From: SIG440 sp045578305
Lineage (GTDB): Bacteria; Bacillota; Clostridia; Monoglobales; Monoglobaceae
Direction: 5' to 3'
DNA length: 26,355 nt
Assembly (NCBI GenBank): GCA_045578305.1
Contig: JAZNKA010000055.1
Coordinates: forward strand, 1 to 26,355
A program made the position numbers and the translations under genes. Below are positions 1-7,437 of this stretch, in pieces. The notes under the pieces were generated by a model, which did not search any database, was not told the DNA's origin, and was given only the letters and a program-made list of their open reading frames with translations. Position 1 is the first letter of the stretch. The number at the start of each line of letters is the position of its first letter.

Positions 1-25
1 CGAGGTAATAGAACGAAACATATAA
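1..25 (+). CDS. 3' end of parA/soj (partial)
   Basis: The first bases read in frame as the residues EVIERNI followed by TAA. This fits the end of a ParA/Soj chromosome-partition ATPase, the usual gene directly upstream of parB, and nearly all of the gene lies outside the window. Only seven residues are visible, so the assignment rests mainly on gene order. Confidence 0.5.
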
Positions 26-33
26 AAAACCGA

Positions 34-49
34 TGTTTCACATGAAACA
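34..49. promoter_or_regulatory. parS-like centromere site
   Basis: The 16-mer TGTTTCACATGAAACA differs at one position (position 9, G to A) from the parS consensus TGTTNCACGTGAAACA bound by Spo0J/ParB. It is an almost perfect inverted repeat (TGTTTCA/TGAAACA) in the gap between the parA tail and parB. ParB-CTP clamps load at such sites near the replication origin. The central change may weaken binding; this is not measured. Confidence 0.75.
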
Positions 50-82
50 TTTTTGTAAGCAAAGGAAGAAAGGAGCAACAAA

Positions 83-985
83 ATGGCAGAAGCAAAACAA
101 AAAAAGGGCCTTGGCAAAGGGCTCAGCGCTCTTTTTGATGACGCCCTGATAACGCCATCCGCAGAGGTTTCTCAAAGACCTGCGCCTGACGACAAAAGTG
201 CGAGCGGAGTTTTAAAGCTTAAAATCAGGGATATAGAACCAAACCCCGACCAGCCGCGAAAGACCTTTGACAAAGAAAAGCTTGAATCACTTGCGGCGTC
301 AATCAAGGAGCATGGTCTTATTCAGCCGGTTCTTGTTAAAAGGGCTTCAAACGGGATGTACGTTATAATAGCAGGCGAGCGCCGCTGGCGTGCATCAAAG
401 CTTGCGGGACTTTCCGAAATTCCCTGCATTATTGGAGATTACAGCGAAAAAGAGGTTATGGAGCTTGCGCTTATTGAAAACCTGCAGCGCGAAGACCTTG
501 ACCCCATTGAAGAATCTGATGGATATCAAAAACTTATGGACACATTTTCGCTTACGCAGGAGCAGGTTGCCGAAAGAGTTGGTAAAAGCCGCAGTGCGGT
601 GGCAAACTCTCTCAGACTTGCCGGACTTCCGCTTGAAGTCAAAAAAATGGTTAAAAAAGGCGAAATCACTCAGGGACATGCAAGGGCGCTTCTCGCACTT
701 GAAAAACCCGCTGATATGATTGCGGTTGCCGGACAAATTGTGCACGACGAACTCAACGTAAGACAAGTCGAAAAACTGGTTTCGTCGCTAAAGAAAAATC
801 CAAAAACAAAATCCTCAAAAAATACAGACAAAAATGTCGAGGCATACATCAAAAATCTTGCCGCTGATTTGACATCAAGACTTGGCGCAAAAGTTTCAAT
901 CAAACACGGCGAAAAAAAAGGAAAAATCGAGATAGAATATTACGGCAGCACAGACCTCGAAAATATTCTCAAAAAAATCAAATAA
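83..985 (+). CDS. parB: Chromosome-partitioning protein ParB (Spo0J)
   Basis: This 300-aa protein is the usual length for chromosomal ParB. After a basic start containing KKGLGKGLSALF (typical of ParB/Spo0J) comes the N-terminal CTP-binding domain, with IEPNPDQPRKTF, the arginine-rich GERRWRAS box and the ENLQREDLDPIEE motif. A helix-turn-helix with QVAERVGKSRSAVANSLRL follows, then a C-terminal dimerisation region. ParB binds parS, spreads as a sliding clamp, recruits SMC, and in spore formers works with Soj in chromosome segregation. The ATG is preceded by AAAGGAG at suitable spacing. A parS-like site lies just upstream. Confidence 0.97.
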   Translation: MAEAKQKKGLGKGLSALFDDALITPSAEVSQRPAPDDKSASGVLKLKIRDIEPNPDQPRKTFDKEKLESLAASIKEHGLIQPVLVKRASNGMYVIIAGERRWRASKLAGLSEIPCIIGDYSEKEVMELALIENLQREDLDPIEESDGYQKLMDTFSLTQEQVAERVGKSRSAVANSLRLAGLPLEVKKMVKKGEITQGHARALLALEKPADMIAVAGQIVHDELNVRQVEKLVSSLKKNPKTKSSKNTDKNVEAYIKNLAADLTSRLGAKVSIKHGEKKGKIEIEYYGSTDLENILKKIK

Positions 986-1124
986 TGTAAAAATATGTCA
1001 AAAAACCCGCCTTTAAAAAGGGGCTTTAAATGCAAAAAATCAAGGCGCGCAATAATGCGATATCAAAAACAGTAAAAATGTGTTTAAGGGGCAAAATTTT
1101 GGCAAATAGACAGGAAGTGAAAAA

Positions 1125-1532
1125 ATGAAGAAAAATTACAAGAAGATTTTTGGCGAGGCAATAGTTTTGGCAGCTTGCGTTTTGATAATTGTTCTGGTTG
1201 CGTGTATTTCGGAAAATCGACTTGAGGGTTATCAGGCGGAATACGAAAAAGGTATGACGCTCAGTCAGGCACAGGTCGAAAAACTGGAAGCCAAAATAGA
1301 GGTGCTTGAAGACGAAAAAGCCGAGCTTCAAAAAAAGGTTGACGAGACTTTGGCTTCATCGTCCGATTCGATTACGAATCAGCAGGCGCTTTCGGACCTT
1401 AAGGATATTTACGAAAAATACAAGTCCGGAAAAGTGCAAGACGCAAAAAAAGAATTCAAAAAAGTTGAGACGATGGGTTTTGACGATGCAACACTCAGTT
1501 ATTACGAATTGCTTTCGGATATTCTGAATTAA
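1125..1532 (+). CDS. Small membrane- or lipid-anchored coiled-coil protein, function unknown
   Basis: A 135-aa protein with a short basic start, one hydrophobic segment at about residues 12-29, then a charged helical stretch (about 35-75) with heptad-like L/E/K spacing that suggests a coiled coil. The C-terminal 50 residues are helical and end in YYELLSDILN. Two lipobox-like words lie in the hydrophobic segment (LAAC at 15-18, LVAC at 24-27), so it could be either a lipoprotein or a single-pass membrane protein. The start follows AGGAAGTG. It sits 27 bp upstream of serS and is probably co-transcribed. I do not recognise the family. Confidence 0.75.
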   Translation: MKKNYKKIFGEAIVLAACVLIIVLVACISENRLEGYQAEYEKGMTLSQAQVEKLEAKIEVLEDEKAELQKKVDETLASSSDSITNQQALSDLKDIYEKYKSGKVQDAKKEFKKVETMGFDDATLSYYELLSDILN

Positions 1533-1559
1533 AATTTGACAAGAGGAAAGGGATAAAAA

Positions 1560-2843
1560 ATGATTGATATTAAAATTTTAAGAAACGAACCTGAAAAACT
1601 GATAGAAGCACTTAAAAGAAGAAAGGAAGACCGCATCGATGTTGACGGGCTTTTGGCACTCGACAAGACCCGCCGCGAGAAGCTTTTTGAAGTTGAACAG
1701 ATGAAAAGCCGTCAGAACGAGGTTTCGAAGCAAATTCCCATGCTTAAAAAAGAGGGCAAGGACACAACCGAAATTTTTGCAGAGATGAAAGTTCTTTCGG
1801 ACCAGATTAAAAAGCTTGACGAAGAAGTAAAAGCAATTGACGAGCAGATTGATGCAATTATGTATACAATCCCCAATATTGCAAATCCCTCTGTACCCGA
1901 CGGGGACACCGATGAGGACAACATCGAGGTAAGACGCTTTATGGAGCCTACCGAATTTGACTTCGAGCCAAAGGCGCATTGGGATTTGGGCGAACATTTG
2001 GGCGTTTTGGATGCTGCAACTGCTGCAAAAATTACCGGTACAAGATTTACCGTTTACAAGGGTGCAGGAGCGCAGCTTGAGAGAGCTGTCATCAACTTCT
2101 ATCTTGACACACATACAAATCAGAACGGATATAAAGAAATATTCCCTCCCTTTATGGTACACCGAAACAGCATGGTTGGAACAGGGCAGCTCCCAAAATT
2201 CGAGGAAGATGCTTTCAAGGTTGCAAATACCGAGTATTTTATGGTGCCGACCGCCGAAGTTCCTGTTACCAATATGCACCGCGACGAGATTTTGGACGGC
2301 GAAAAGTTGCCGCTTAAGTACTGCGCATACACCGCTTGTTTCAGAGCCGAGGCAGGAAGTGCCGGCAGAGACACAAGAGGTCTTATTCGTCAGCATCAGT
2401 TCAACAAGGTTGAACTTGTAAAATTCACCAAACCGGAAGAATCATACGCCGAGCTTGAAAAGTTGGTTAATGATGCTGAATCGGTTCTCAAACTTTTGAA
2501 GCTTCCTTACAGAGTTGTAAAAATCTGTATAGGCGACCTGGGCTTTACCGCCGCAATGAAATATGACATCGAGGTCTGGATGCCAAGCTACAACCGATTT
2601 GTAGAGATTTCGTCATGCTCGAACTTTGAGGACTTCCAGGCAAGACGCGCAAACATCAAATACAAGAATTCTGTAAAAGAAAAAGCTCAGCTTGTGCATA
2701 CACTCAACGGCTCGGGTGTTGCAATTGGCAGAACGGTAGCCGCTATTTTGGAGAATTATCAGAACGAGGACGGCTCGGTTACCGTTCCCGAAGTTTTGAG
2801 ACCATATATGGGCGGCAAGGAAGTAATTTTGCCCGAGAAATAA
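1560..2843 (+). CDS. serS: Seryl-tRNA synthetase
   Basis: This 427-aa class II aminoacyl-tRNA synthetase charges tRNA-Ser in the cytosol. The N-terminal third is the long antiparallel coiled-coil arm that grips the long variable arm of tRNA-Ser (rich in K/E, about residues 25-105). The catalytic core has motif 2 with FRAEAGSAGRDTRGL at about 261-275 and motif 3 with NGSGVAIGRTVAAILE near the C-terminus. Length is normal for the family. The ATG follows AGAGGAAAGGG. I see no T-box leader in the short gap upstream, so regulation would be through upstream transcription. Confidence 0.98.
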   Translation: MIDIKILRNEPEKLIEALKRRKEDRIDVDGLLALDKTRREKLFEVEQMKSRQNEVSKQIPMLKKEGKDTTEIFAEMKVLSDQIKKLDEEVKAIDEQIDAIMYTIPNIANPSVPDGDTDEDNIEVRRFMEPTEFDFEPKAHWDLGEHLGVLDAATAAKITGTRFTVYKGAGAQLERAVINFYLDTHTNQNGYKEIFPPFMVHRNSMVGTGQLPKFEEDAFKVANTEYFMVPTAEVPVTNMHRDEILDGEKLPLKYCAYTACFRAEAGSAGRDTRGLIRQHQFNKVELVKFTKPEESYAELEKLVNDAESVLKLLKLPYRVVKICIGDLGFTAAMKYDIEVWMPSYNRFVEISSCSNFEDFQARRANIKYKNSVKEKAQLVHTLNGSGVAIGRTVAAILENYQNEDGSVTVPEVLRPYMGGKEVILPEK

Positions 2844-2854
2844 ACAAAGAATAC

Positions 2855-2891
2855 AAAAAAGCGCCACAAAAAGCTTGATTTGTGGCGCTTT
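2855..2891. terminator. Hairpin terminator after serS
   Basis: A 13-bp inverted repeat, AAAGCGCCACAAA / TTTGTGGCGCTTT, with an 8-nt loop lies 14 bp after the serS stop. The plus-strand T tract is short (TTT then GTGAT), so termination may be partial. The A-run at 2855-2860 would give a better T tract on the minus strand. Confidence 0.6.
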
Positions 2892-2960
2892 GTGATATCC
2901 AAAACCGCAGAAAGCTGTGCTTTGGCGTGTTTTTAAAAGATAAAAAAGACGGAGACAATA

Positions 2961-3884
2961 ATGAACTTATACTTTGCACCCCTCGAGGGGATAACAACCT
3001 ATACATACCGAAACACCCATGCCGAATTTTTTGGCGGCTGCGATCTATACTTTTCGCCCTTTATAACTCCAACAACAAACGAAAAGGTGGGAACGCGCAG
3101 CTTCAGGGACATTCTGCCCCAAAACAACAAAGGAACAAATCTTTGCCCTCAGCTTCTTTCAAATGATGCCGATGCATTCCTCGGCTTTTGCGAAAAAATT
3201 GCTGCACTCGGCTACAGCCAGGCAAACCTTAATCTTGGCTGTCCGTCCTCTACTGTTGTGAAAAAAGACCGGGGCGCAGGTTTTTTGCGCGATATTGATG
3301 CACTTGACAGATTTCTGGACAAAGTTTTTGCAAAAAGCGGACTTGAAATATCAATTAAAACCCGAATCGGATTTTCTTCTGCTGACGAGTTCGACAATCT
3401 TCTGGAGGTTTTTGCAAAATATCCAATCAAGCATTTGACGCTGCATCCAAGAACGCGCGAGGATTATTACAACGGAAGCCCTGACCTTTGCACGTTTGAA
3501 AAGGCTTATAATACAAAAAAATCCAACCTCAACTTCAATGGCAATGTATTTTCGGCAAAGGATTTTGAAAAAATTTTGGCAAGATTTCCAAATATCGATG
3601 GGGTGATGCTTGGTAGAGGAGCAATCAAAAACCCTGCTATATTCCGCGAAATCCATGGCGGTGCACCCCTCAGAACTGCAGAGCTTGTGCATTTTTCGCA
3701 GTGCCTTGCAGAGAGGTATATGGATGTTCTTGGGTCCGAGGTTTATACTCTTCACAAGCTTAAAGAAATGTGGATGTATATTATGTGGAATTTCGAGGAC
3801 GAGAAAAAGATTTTAAAAGCGATAAAAAAGTCAAATTCGCTTGCGTCACTAAACTCGGCAATCGATTGTCTGCCCGAGCTTTGA
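2961..3884 (+). CDS. tRNA-dihydrouridine synthase (Dus family)
   Basis: A 307-aa FMN-dependent TIM-barrel enzyme that reduces uridines in the tRNA D-loop to dihydrouridine. It starts with the FMN-site motif FAPLEGITTYTYR. It carries NLGCPSSTVVKKDRGAGFL, with the catalytic cysteine in GCP, then HPRTREDYY, NGNVFSAKDF, and the phosphate-binding DGVMLGRGAIKNPAIF. The order and spacing are those of Dus proteins. The exact subfamily (DusA, B or C) and target position cannot be fixed by eye, so no symbol is given. The ATG follows GGAGAC. Confidence 0.93.
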   Translation: MNLYFAPLEGITTYTYRNTHAEFFGGCDLYFSPFITPTTNEKVGTRSFRDILPQNNKGTNLCPQLLSNDADAFLGFCEKIAALGYSQANLNLGCPSSTVVKKDRGAGFLRDIDALDRFLDKVFAKSGLEISIKTRIGFSSADEFDNLLEVFAKYPIKHLTLHPRTREDYYNGSPDLCTFEKAYNTKKSNLNFNGNVFSAKDFEKILARFPNIDGVMLGRGAIKNPAIFREIHGGAPLRTAELVHFSQCLAERYMDVLGSEVYTLHKLKEMWMYIMWNFEDEKKILKAIKKSNSLASLNSAIDCLPEL

Positions 3885-3909
3885 CGACATAATCTGTCAT
3901 TTAAAATTA

Positions 3910-3938
3910 TTGACAAAATATAAAAAATGTAGTAATAT
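3910..3938 (+). promoter_or_regulatory. Sigma-A promoter
   Basis: Consensus -35 TTGACA (3910-3915), a 17-bp spacer and -10 TAATAT (3933-3938). The predicted start is about 3945. This puts a roughly 75-nt leader before the next gene and rules out the ATG at 3945 as its translation start. Confidence 0.85.
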
Positions 3939-4019
3939 TATTATGTGATTTTTTGTGCATTTGTTACATGCTTAAATCAACATCAAATGGGCGAGGTTAA
4001 AGTCCGTGAGGTGATAATT

Positions 4020-5195
4020 TTGAAAGAATCAGAAATTCAAATTCTTCGCATAATAAAAAGAGCAATCAATCCTGAAATCCGGGAAAAAATAAATCCCGAT
4101 CTGGACTGGGACAAGCTTTTTGCCTTTGGAAAACTCCACAAAATAAATCCCATTCTGTGCGAGGGACTGCTGCAGGCCGATATTGATGCCGGGGTAAAAA
4201 AGCGGTTTTCGGACGATTATCTCGTGCAGGCACTTGTCCATTTCAGCCAGGCAAACAAGCTGATTTCTTTGACAAAAGCTTTTGACAAAAATGGCATAGA
4301 CTATATGATTGTAAAGGGCAGTCGCCTTAAGGCACTCTATCCAAAGCCCGAGATGCGCACAATGGTCGATATGGATATTTTGATAAGAGTCAAGCAGTAC
4401 GACAAAATCAAAAAATGCATGCTTGAATTGGGTCTTTTTGAAAAAGGCGAAAGCGACCACGAATTTATCTGGGGCGACAATAGATTTGTAAATATCGAGC
4501 TTCACAAAAGACTTTTTCCCTCGTATAACCCCGATTTCACAAAATATTTTGGTATCGGGTGGGAGCGGGCAAAAAAGCAAAGCGATGAGTCAAACAGCTT
4601 TTTGCTGTCGCCTGAAGATGAGTACATTTTTGTTTTTACACATTTTGCAAAGCATTACCGCGACGGCGGAATAGGCATCAGACATATGCTGGACCTTTAT
4701 CTTTTTGAAAAAAAGAACCCCGGACTTGATAATGAATATATCACCGCGGAACTTGCAAAGCTGGGGCTTTGCGAGTTTCACAAAAACATAAAAAATACCC
4801 TTGTGGTGTGGTTTGAAGACGGCGAAGACAGCGAAATTACATCGCATATCACACAAAAGATTTTTACCAGCGGAGCATATGGCACAGTTGAGACGGCAAA
4901 TCAGGCAAAGGCTTTAAGGGTCAAAAACCGCAGCGAAACGCTTGCCAAAGGAAGGTTTAAGACTACACTTAAAAAAGCTTTTCCTCCGCTTGAACTGATG
5001 AAAGAAAAGTTTGTGTTTCTCGAAAAATTTCCCGTGCTGTTGCCGTTTGCGTGGATTTTGCGACTACTTAATGTGGTGTTATTCAAGCAAAAAAACCTTA
5101 AAAACACATTATCTGAACTTAAAAGCATAAACGACCAAACCGTAGGAAACTATCAGGAAGAACTTAAAAAGGTTGGTCTGAGCGACAATTTTTAA
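4020..5195 (+). CDS. Nucleotidyltransferase-like family protein (PF14907 type)
   Basis: A 391-aa protein resembling the uncharacterised nucleotidyltransferase-fold family PF14907. The region LKALYPKPEMRTMVDMDILI has the MVDMDIL aspartates expected of a nucleotidyltransferase metal site, preceded by IVKGSR. A helical region with FTHFAKHYRDGGIGIRHMLDLYLF follows, as in other members. Relatives are often found in polysaccharide or capsule loci, but no partner lies here and the substrate is unknown. I place the start at TTG 4020 because GAGGTGA lies 6-7 nt upstream and a near-perfect promoter starts transcription at about 3945, which excludes the ATG there. It has its own promoter upstream of murA. 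Confidence 0.8.
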   Translation: MKESEIQILRIIKRAINPEIREKINPDLDWDKLFAFGKLHKINPILCEGLLQADIDAGVKKRFSDDYLVQALVHFSQANKLISLTKAFDKNGIDYMIVKGSRLKALYPKPEMRTMVDMDILIRVKQYDKIKKCMLELGLFEKGESDHEFIWGDNRFVNIELHKRLFPSYNPDFTKYFGIGWERAKKQSDESNSFLLSPEDEYIFVFTHFAKHYRDGGIGIRHMLDLYLFEKKNPGLDNEYITAELAKLGLCEFHKNIKNTLVVWFEDGEDSEITSHITQKIFTSGAYGTVETANQAKALRVKNRSETLAKGRFKTTLKKAFPPLELMKEKFVFLEKFPVLLPFAWILRLLNVVLFKQKNLKNTLSELKSINDQTVGNYQEELKKVGLSDNF

Positions 5196-5222
5196 AACAA
5201 AAGACAAATGGTGGGTGAAAGA

Positions 5223-6509
5223 ATGGAAAAGTATGTTATTCTTGGCGGCGCCAAGCTCGAAGGCGAAGTCGAAATAAGCGGCGCAAAGAACTCTGCAGTG
5301 GCGATTATTGTTGCGGCACTTTTGGTAAAAGATGTCTGCATTATCGAAAATGTCCCTGCTGTCAGCGACACCTATGTTTTGATGGATATAATAAATCAGC
5401 TTGGCGGAAAAGCCGAGTTTGTTTCTAAAGGCACATTGCGGATTGATGCAAGAGGAGTTGACTGCATCGAGGCGCCTTATGAAATGGTCAGCAAAATCCG
5501 TGCATCCTCGTATCTGATGGGGGCACTTCTGGGCAGATTTGGCCAGGCTCGCGTTGCTATGCCCGGCGGCTGTGACTTTGGTGTCAGACCCATTGACCTT
5601 CATTTAAAAGGGTTTGAGGCGCTTGGTGCCAAATATACAGTTGAACACGGACTGGTTGATATCAGTGCCGAAAAGCTTGTCGGAGCCGGTATTTATATGG
5701 ACCAGGTTTCGGTGGGTGCTACCATAAATGTTATGCTTGCGGCAGCCTTGGCAGAAGGACAAACCGTGATTGAAAATGCTGCAAAAGAGCCGCACATTGT
5801 TGATGCGGCAAACTTTCTCAACAGCATGGGCGCCAACATAAAGGGCGCGGGTACTGATGTCATAAAAATAAAGGGTGTCGAAAGCCTTCATGGCGGGACA
5901 TATATGGTTATCCCTGACCAGATTGAGGCAGGAACCTTTATGATTGCCGCGGCTGCAACGGGTGGCGATGTGCTTATCAAAAATGTTATCCCAAAGCATC
6001 TTGATTCGGTCAGTGCGAAACTTTTGGAGATGGGTGCAGAAGTCGAGGAATATGACGACGCAATCCGTGTTAAAGCCTCGGGCAACCTTAAAAAAGTAAA
6101 TGTAAAAACCATGCCGCATCCCGGATTTCCTACTGATTTGCAGCCGCAAATGCTGACACTTCTTACAGGAACCGATGGGACAAGCATAGTTACCGAAAAT
6201 GTCTGGGACAGCAGATTTAAATATGTTGACGAGCTGAGACGAATGGGCGCAAATGTTACGGTTGATGGCAGAACGGCTATTGTCGAAGGCGGAGCACAGC
6301 TTACAGGCTCGCCTGTTTCGTCGACAGACCTTCGCGCCGGTGCCGCACTTGTCATTGCGGGGCTTATGGCAAACGGCGTGACGGAGGTTTACAACCTTAA
6401 GTACATCGACCGAGGCTACGAAAATTTTGAACAAAAACTGCGCGCTTTGGGCGCACAGATTACTCGCCGCAAAGACGGCGAAAAATGCCACTTTACCGGC
6501 ATTGCTTAA
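5223..6509 (+). CDS. murA: UDP-N-acetylglucosamine 1-carboxyvinyltransferase
   Basis: This 428-aa enzyme catalyses the first committed step of peptidoglycan synthesis, transfer of enolpyruvate from PEP to UDP-GlcNAc. K22 in GAKNSAVAI and the catalytic cysteine C117 in AMPGGCDFGVRPIDLH are both present. Because the Cys is kept, fosfomycin sensitivity at this target is expected. The FPTDLQPQ segment carries the catalytic aspartate. An ATG lies 15 bp upstream in frame at 5208, but ATG 5223 follows GGGTGAAAG and matches the family N-terminus. Firmicutes often have two paralogues (MurA1 and MurA2/MurZ); which one this is cannot be told. A terminator follows directly. Confidence 0.96.
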   Translation: MEKYVILGGAKLEGEVEISGAKNSAVAIIVAALLVKDVCIIENVPAVSDTYVLMDIINQLGGKAEFVSKGTLRIDARGVDCIEAPYEMVSKIRASSYLMGALLGRFGQARVAMPGGCDFGVRPIDLHLKGFEALGAKYTVEHGLVDISAEKLVGAGIYMDQVSVGATINVMLAAALAEGQTVIENAAKEPHIVDAANFLNSMGANIKGAGTDVIKIKGVESLHGGTYMVIPDQIEAGTFMIAAAATGGDVLIKNVIPKHLDSVSAKLLEMGAEVEEYDDAIRVKASGNLKKVNVKTMPHPGFPTDLQPQMLTLLTGTDGTSIVTENVWDSRFKYVDELRRMGANVTVDGRTAIVEGGAQLTGSPVSSTDLRAGAALVIAGLMANGVTEVYNLKYIDRGYENFEQKLRALGAQITRRKDGEKCHFTGIA

Positions 6510-6520
6510 TTAGTCGTTTT

Positions 6521-6555
6521 GGGTTGTTCGCATTTTTAGCGGCAACCCTTATTTT
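6521..6555 (+). terminator. Terminator after murA
   Basis: The repeat GGGTTG / CAACCC (6521-6526 / 6543-6548) encloses an inner CGC/GCG pair and is followed by TTATTTTA. It lies 11 bp past the murA stop. It therefore also argues that the next reading frame does not start upstream of it. Confidence 0.65.
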
Positions 6556-6628
6556 AAAGCCTGACAACTTCCGTCCGGTTAAATTTAACGAAAGGCAGGC
6601 GCAGACTTTGTGCCACGGGTATTTTGAA

Positions 6629-7405
6629 TTGTCTCATCTAAGACTTTGCCCGCTAAAAAGCAGCAGCAAGGGCAACGCGACACTTATAACAAATAAAAGT
6701 ACAAAAATTCTTGTGGATTGCGGCATAAGCGGTAAATCCCTGTGCGAAAGCCTTGAAAAATTTGGCGTCAGTGCAGCCGAGCTTGACGCAATCCTGGTAA
6801 CGCACGAGCATACCGACCACACAAAAGGTGTGGGAGTTGCCTCGCGCAAGTACAACCTGCCGATATATTTAAATGCTTTGACGTGGGATTTTGCAAAATC
6901 GCAAATCGGTAAGATTGAAGAGAAAAACCTTAACTTTTTTAAGACAGGCGACGAATTTTACATAAACGACATAAAGGTAAAAAGCTTTCACACTTCGCAT
7001 GACGCCGCAGAATCGGTAGGCTTTGTGTTTGAAGATTCTTCAGGAAAGGCGGCAGTTGCAACCGATATGGGATTTGTCACCGACGAGGTCTTGTCTGTGA
7101 TATGCGGATGCGATACGGTTTTGATTGAGGCAAACTATGACCTCAATATGCTGGAGATAGGCTCGTACCCTTATGAGCTGAAGCAACGCATAAAAGGAAG
7201 TCGGGGGCATCTTTGCAACGACGACTCGGGCGCACTTGCAAAAATCCTTGCCGAAAGTGGCGTAAAGGAGATTATCCTTGGACACTTGAGCGAAGAAAAT
7301 AACTTTCCCCTTTTGGCACTCAAAACGGTGGAAAACTTTTTTGCAAAAGAAAAGACTCCGCGACTTACCGTGGTGGACAGAAATGGTGAAATAATAAAAG
7401 GCTGA
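6629..7405 (+). CDS. Metallo-beta-lactamase-fold hydrolase, YycJ/WalJ type
   Basis: A protein of about 258 aa with the metal-binding motif THEHTDHTKG near residue 52, later ligands in FHTSHDA and ATDMGF, and a final GHLSEENN. It matches the YycJ group of MBL exonuclease/phosphodiesterase-like proteins, which usually begin M-S-x-x-F-x-x-L-x-S-G-S-x-G-N. The open frame extends back to 6485, inside murA, but that stretch runs through a terminator hairpin. The TTG at 6629 gives MSHLRLCPLKSSSKGN, aligning with the family start. The ribosome binding site there is weak, and a TTG at 6608 is an alternative. In B. subtilis YycJ acts in DNA repair; that role here is inference. Confidence 0.85.
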   Translation: MSHLRLCPLKSSSKGNATLITNKSTKILVDCGISGKSLCESLEKFGVSAAELDAILVTHEHTDHTKGVGVASRKYNLPIYLNALTWDFAKSQIGKIEEKNLNFFKTGDEFYINDIKVKSFHTSHDAAESVGFVFEDSSGKAAVATDMGFVTDEVLSVICGCDTVLIEANYDLNMLEIGSYPYELKQRIKGSRGHLCNDDSGALAKILAESGVKEIILGHLSEENNFPLLALKTVENFFAKEKTPRLTVVDRNGEIIKG

Positions 7406-7431
7406 ACGGATATCTTATCCGCTCAGCCTTT
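7397..7431. terminator. Bidirectional terminator between convergent genes
   Basis: A long inverted repeat (AAAGGCTGA-CGGATA paired with TATCCG-TCAGCCTTT, one mismatch) has a three-base loop. It overlaps the stop of the MBL gene and lies 6 bp from the stop of the converging sipL. T-rich tails are present on both strands. Confidence 0.85.
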
Positions 7432-7437
7432 AGTCGT

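Noticed and set aside
1578..2396. 272-codon minus-strand ORF opposite serS and similar long antisense frames opposite murA
   Set aside because: They lie wholly inside well-supported genes, are Cys/Phe-rich as expected for antisense shadows, and have no start signals.
3945..4019. N-terminal 25-residue extension of the nucleotidyltransferase-like gene from ATG 3945
   Set aside because: ATG 3945 coincides with the predicted transcription start, and TTG 4020 has a good ribosome binding site in frame.
6485..6628. N-terminal extension of the YycJ-like protein overlapping murA
   Set aside because: The stretch crosses the murA terminator hairpin and has no counterpart in the family; TTG 6629 gives the typical start.
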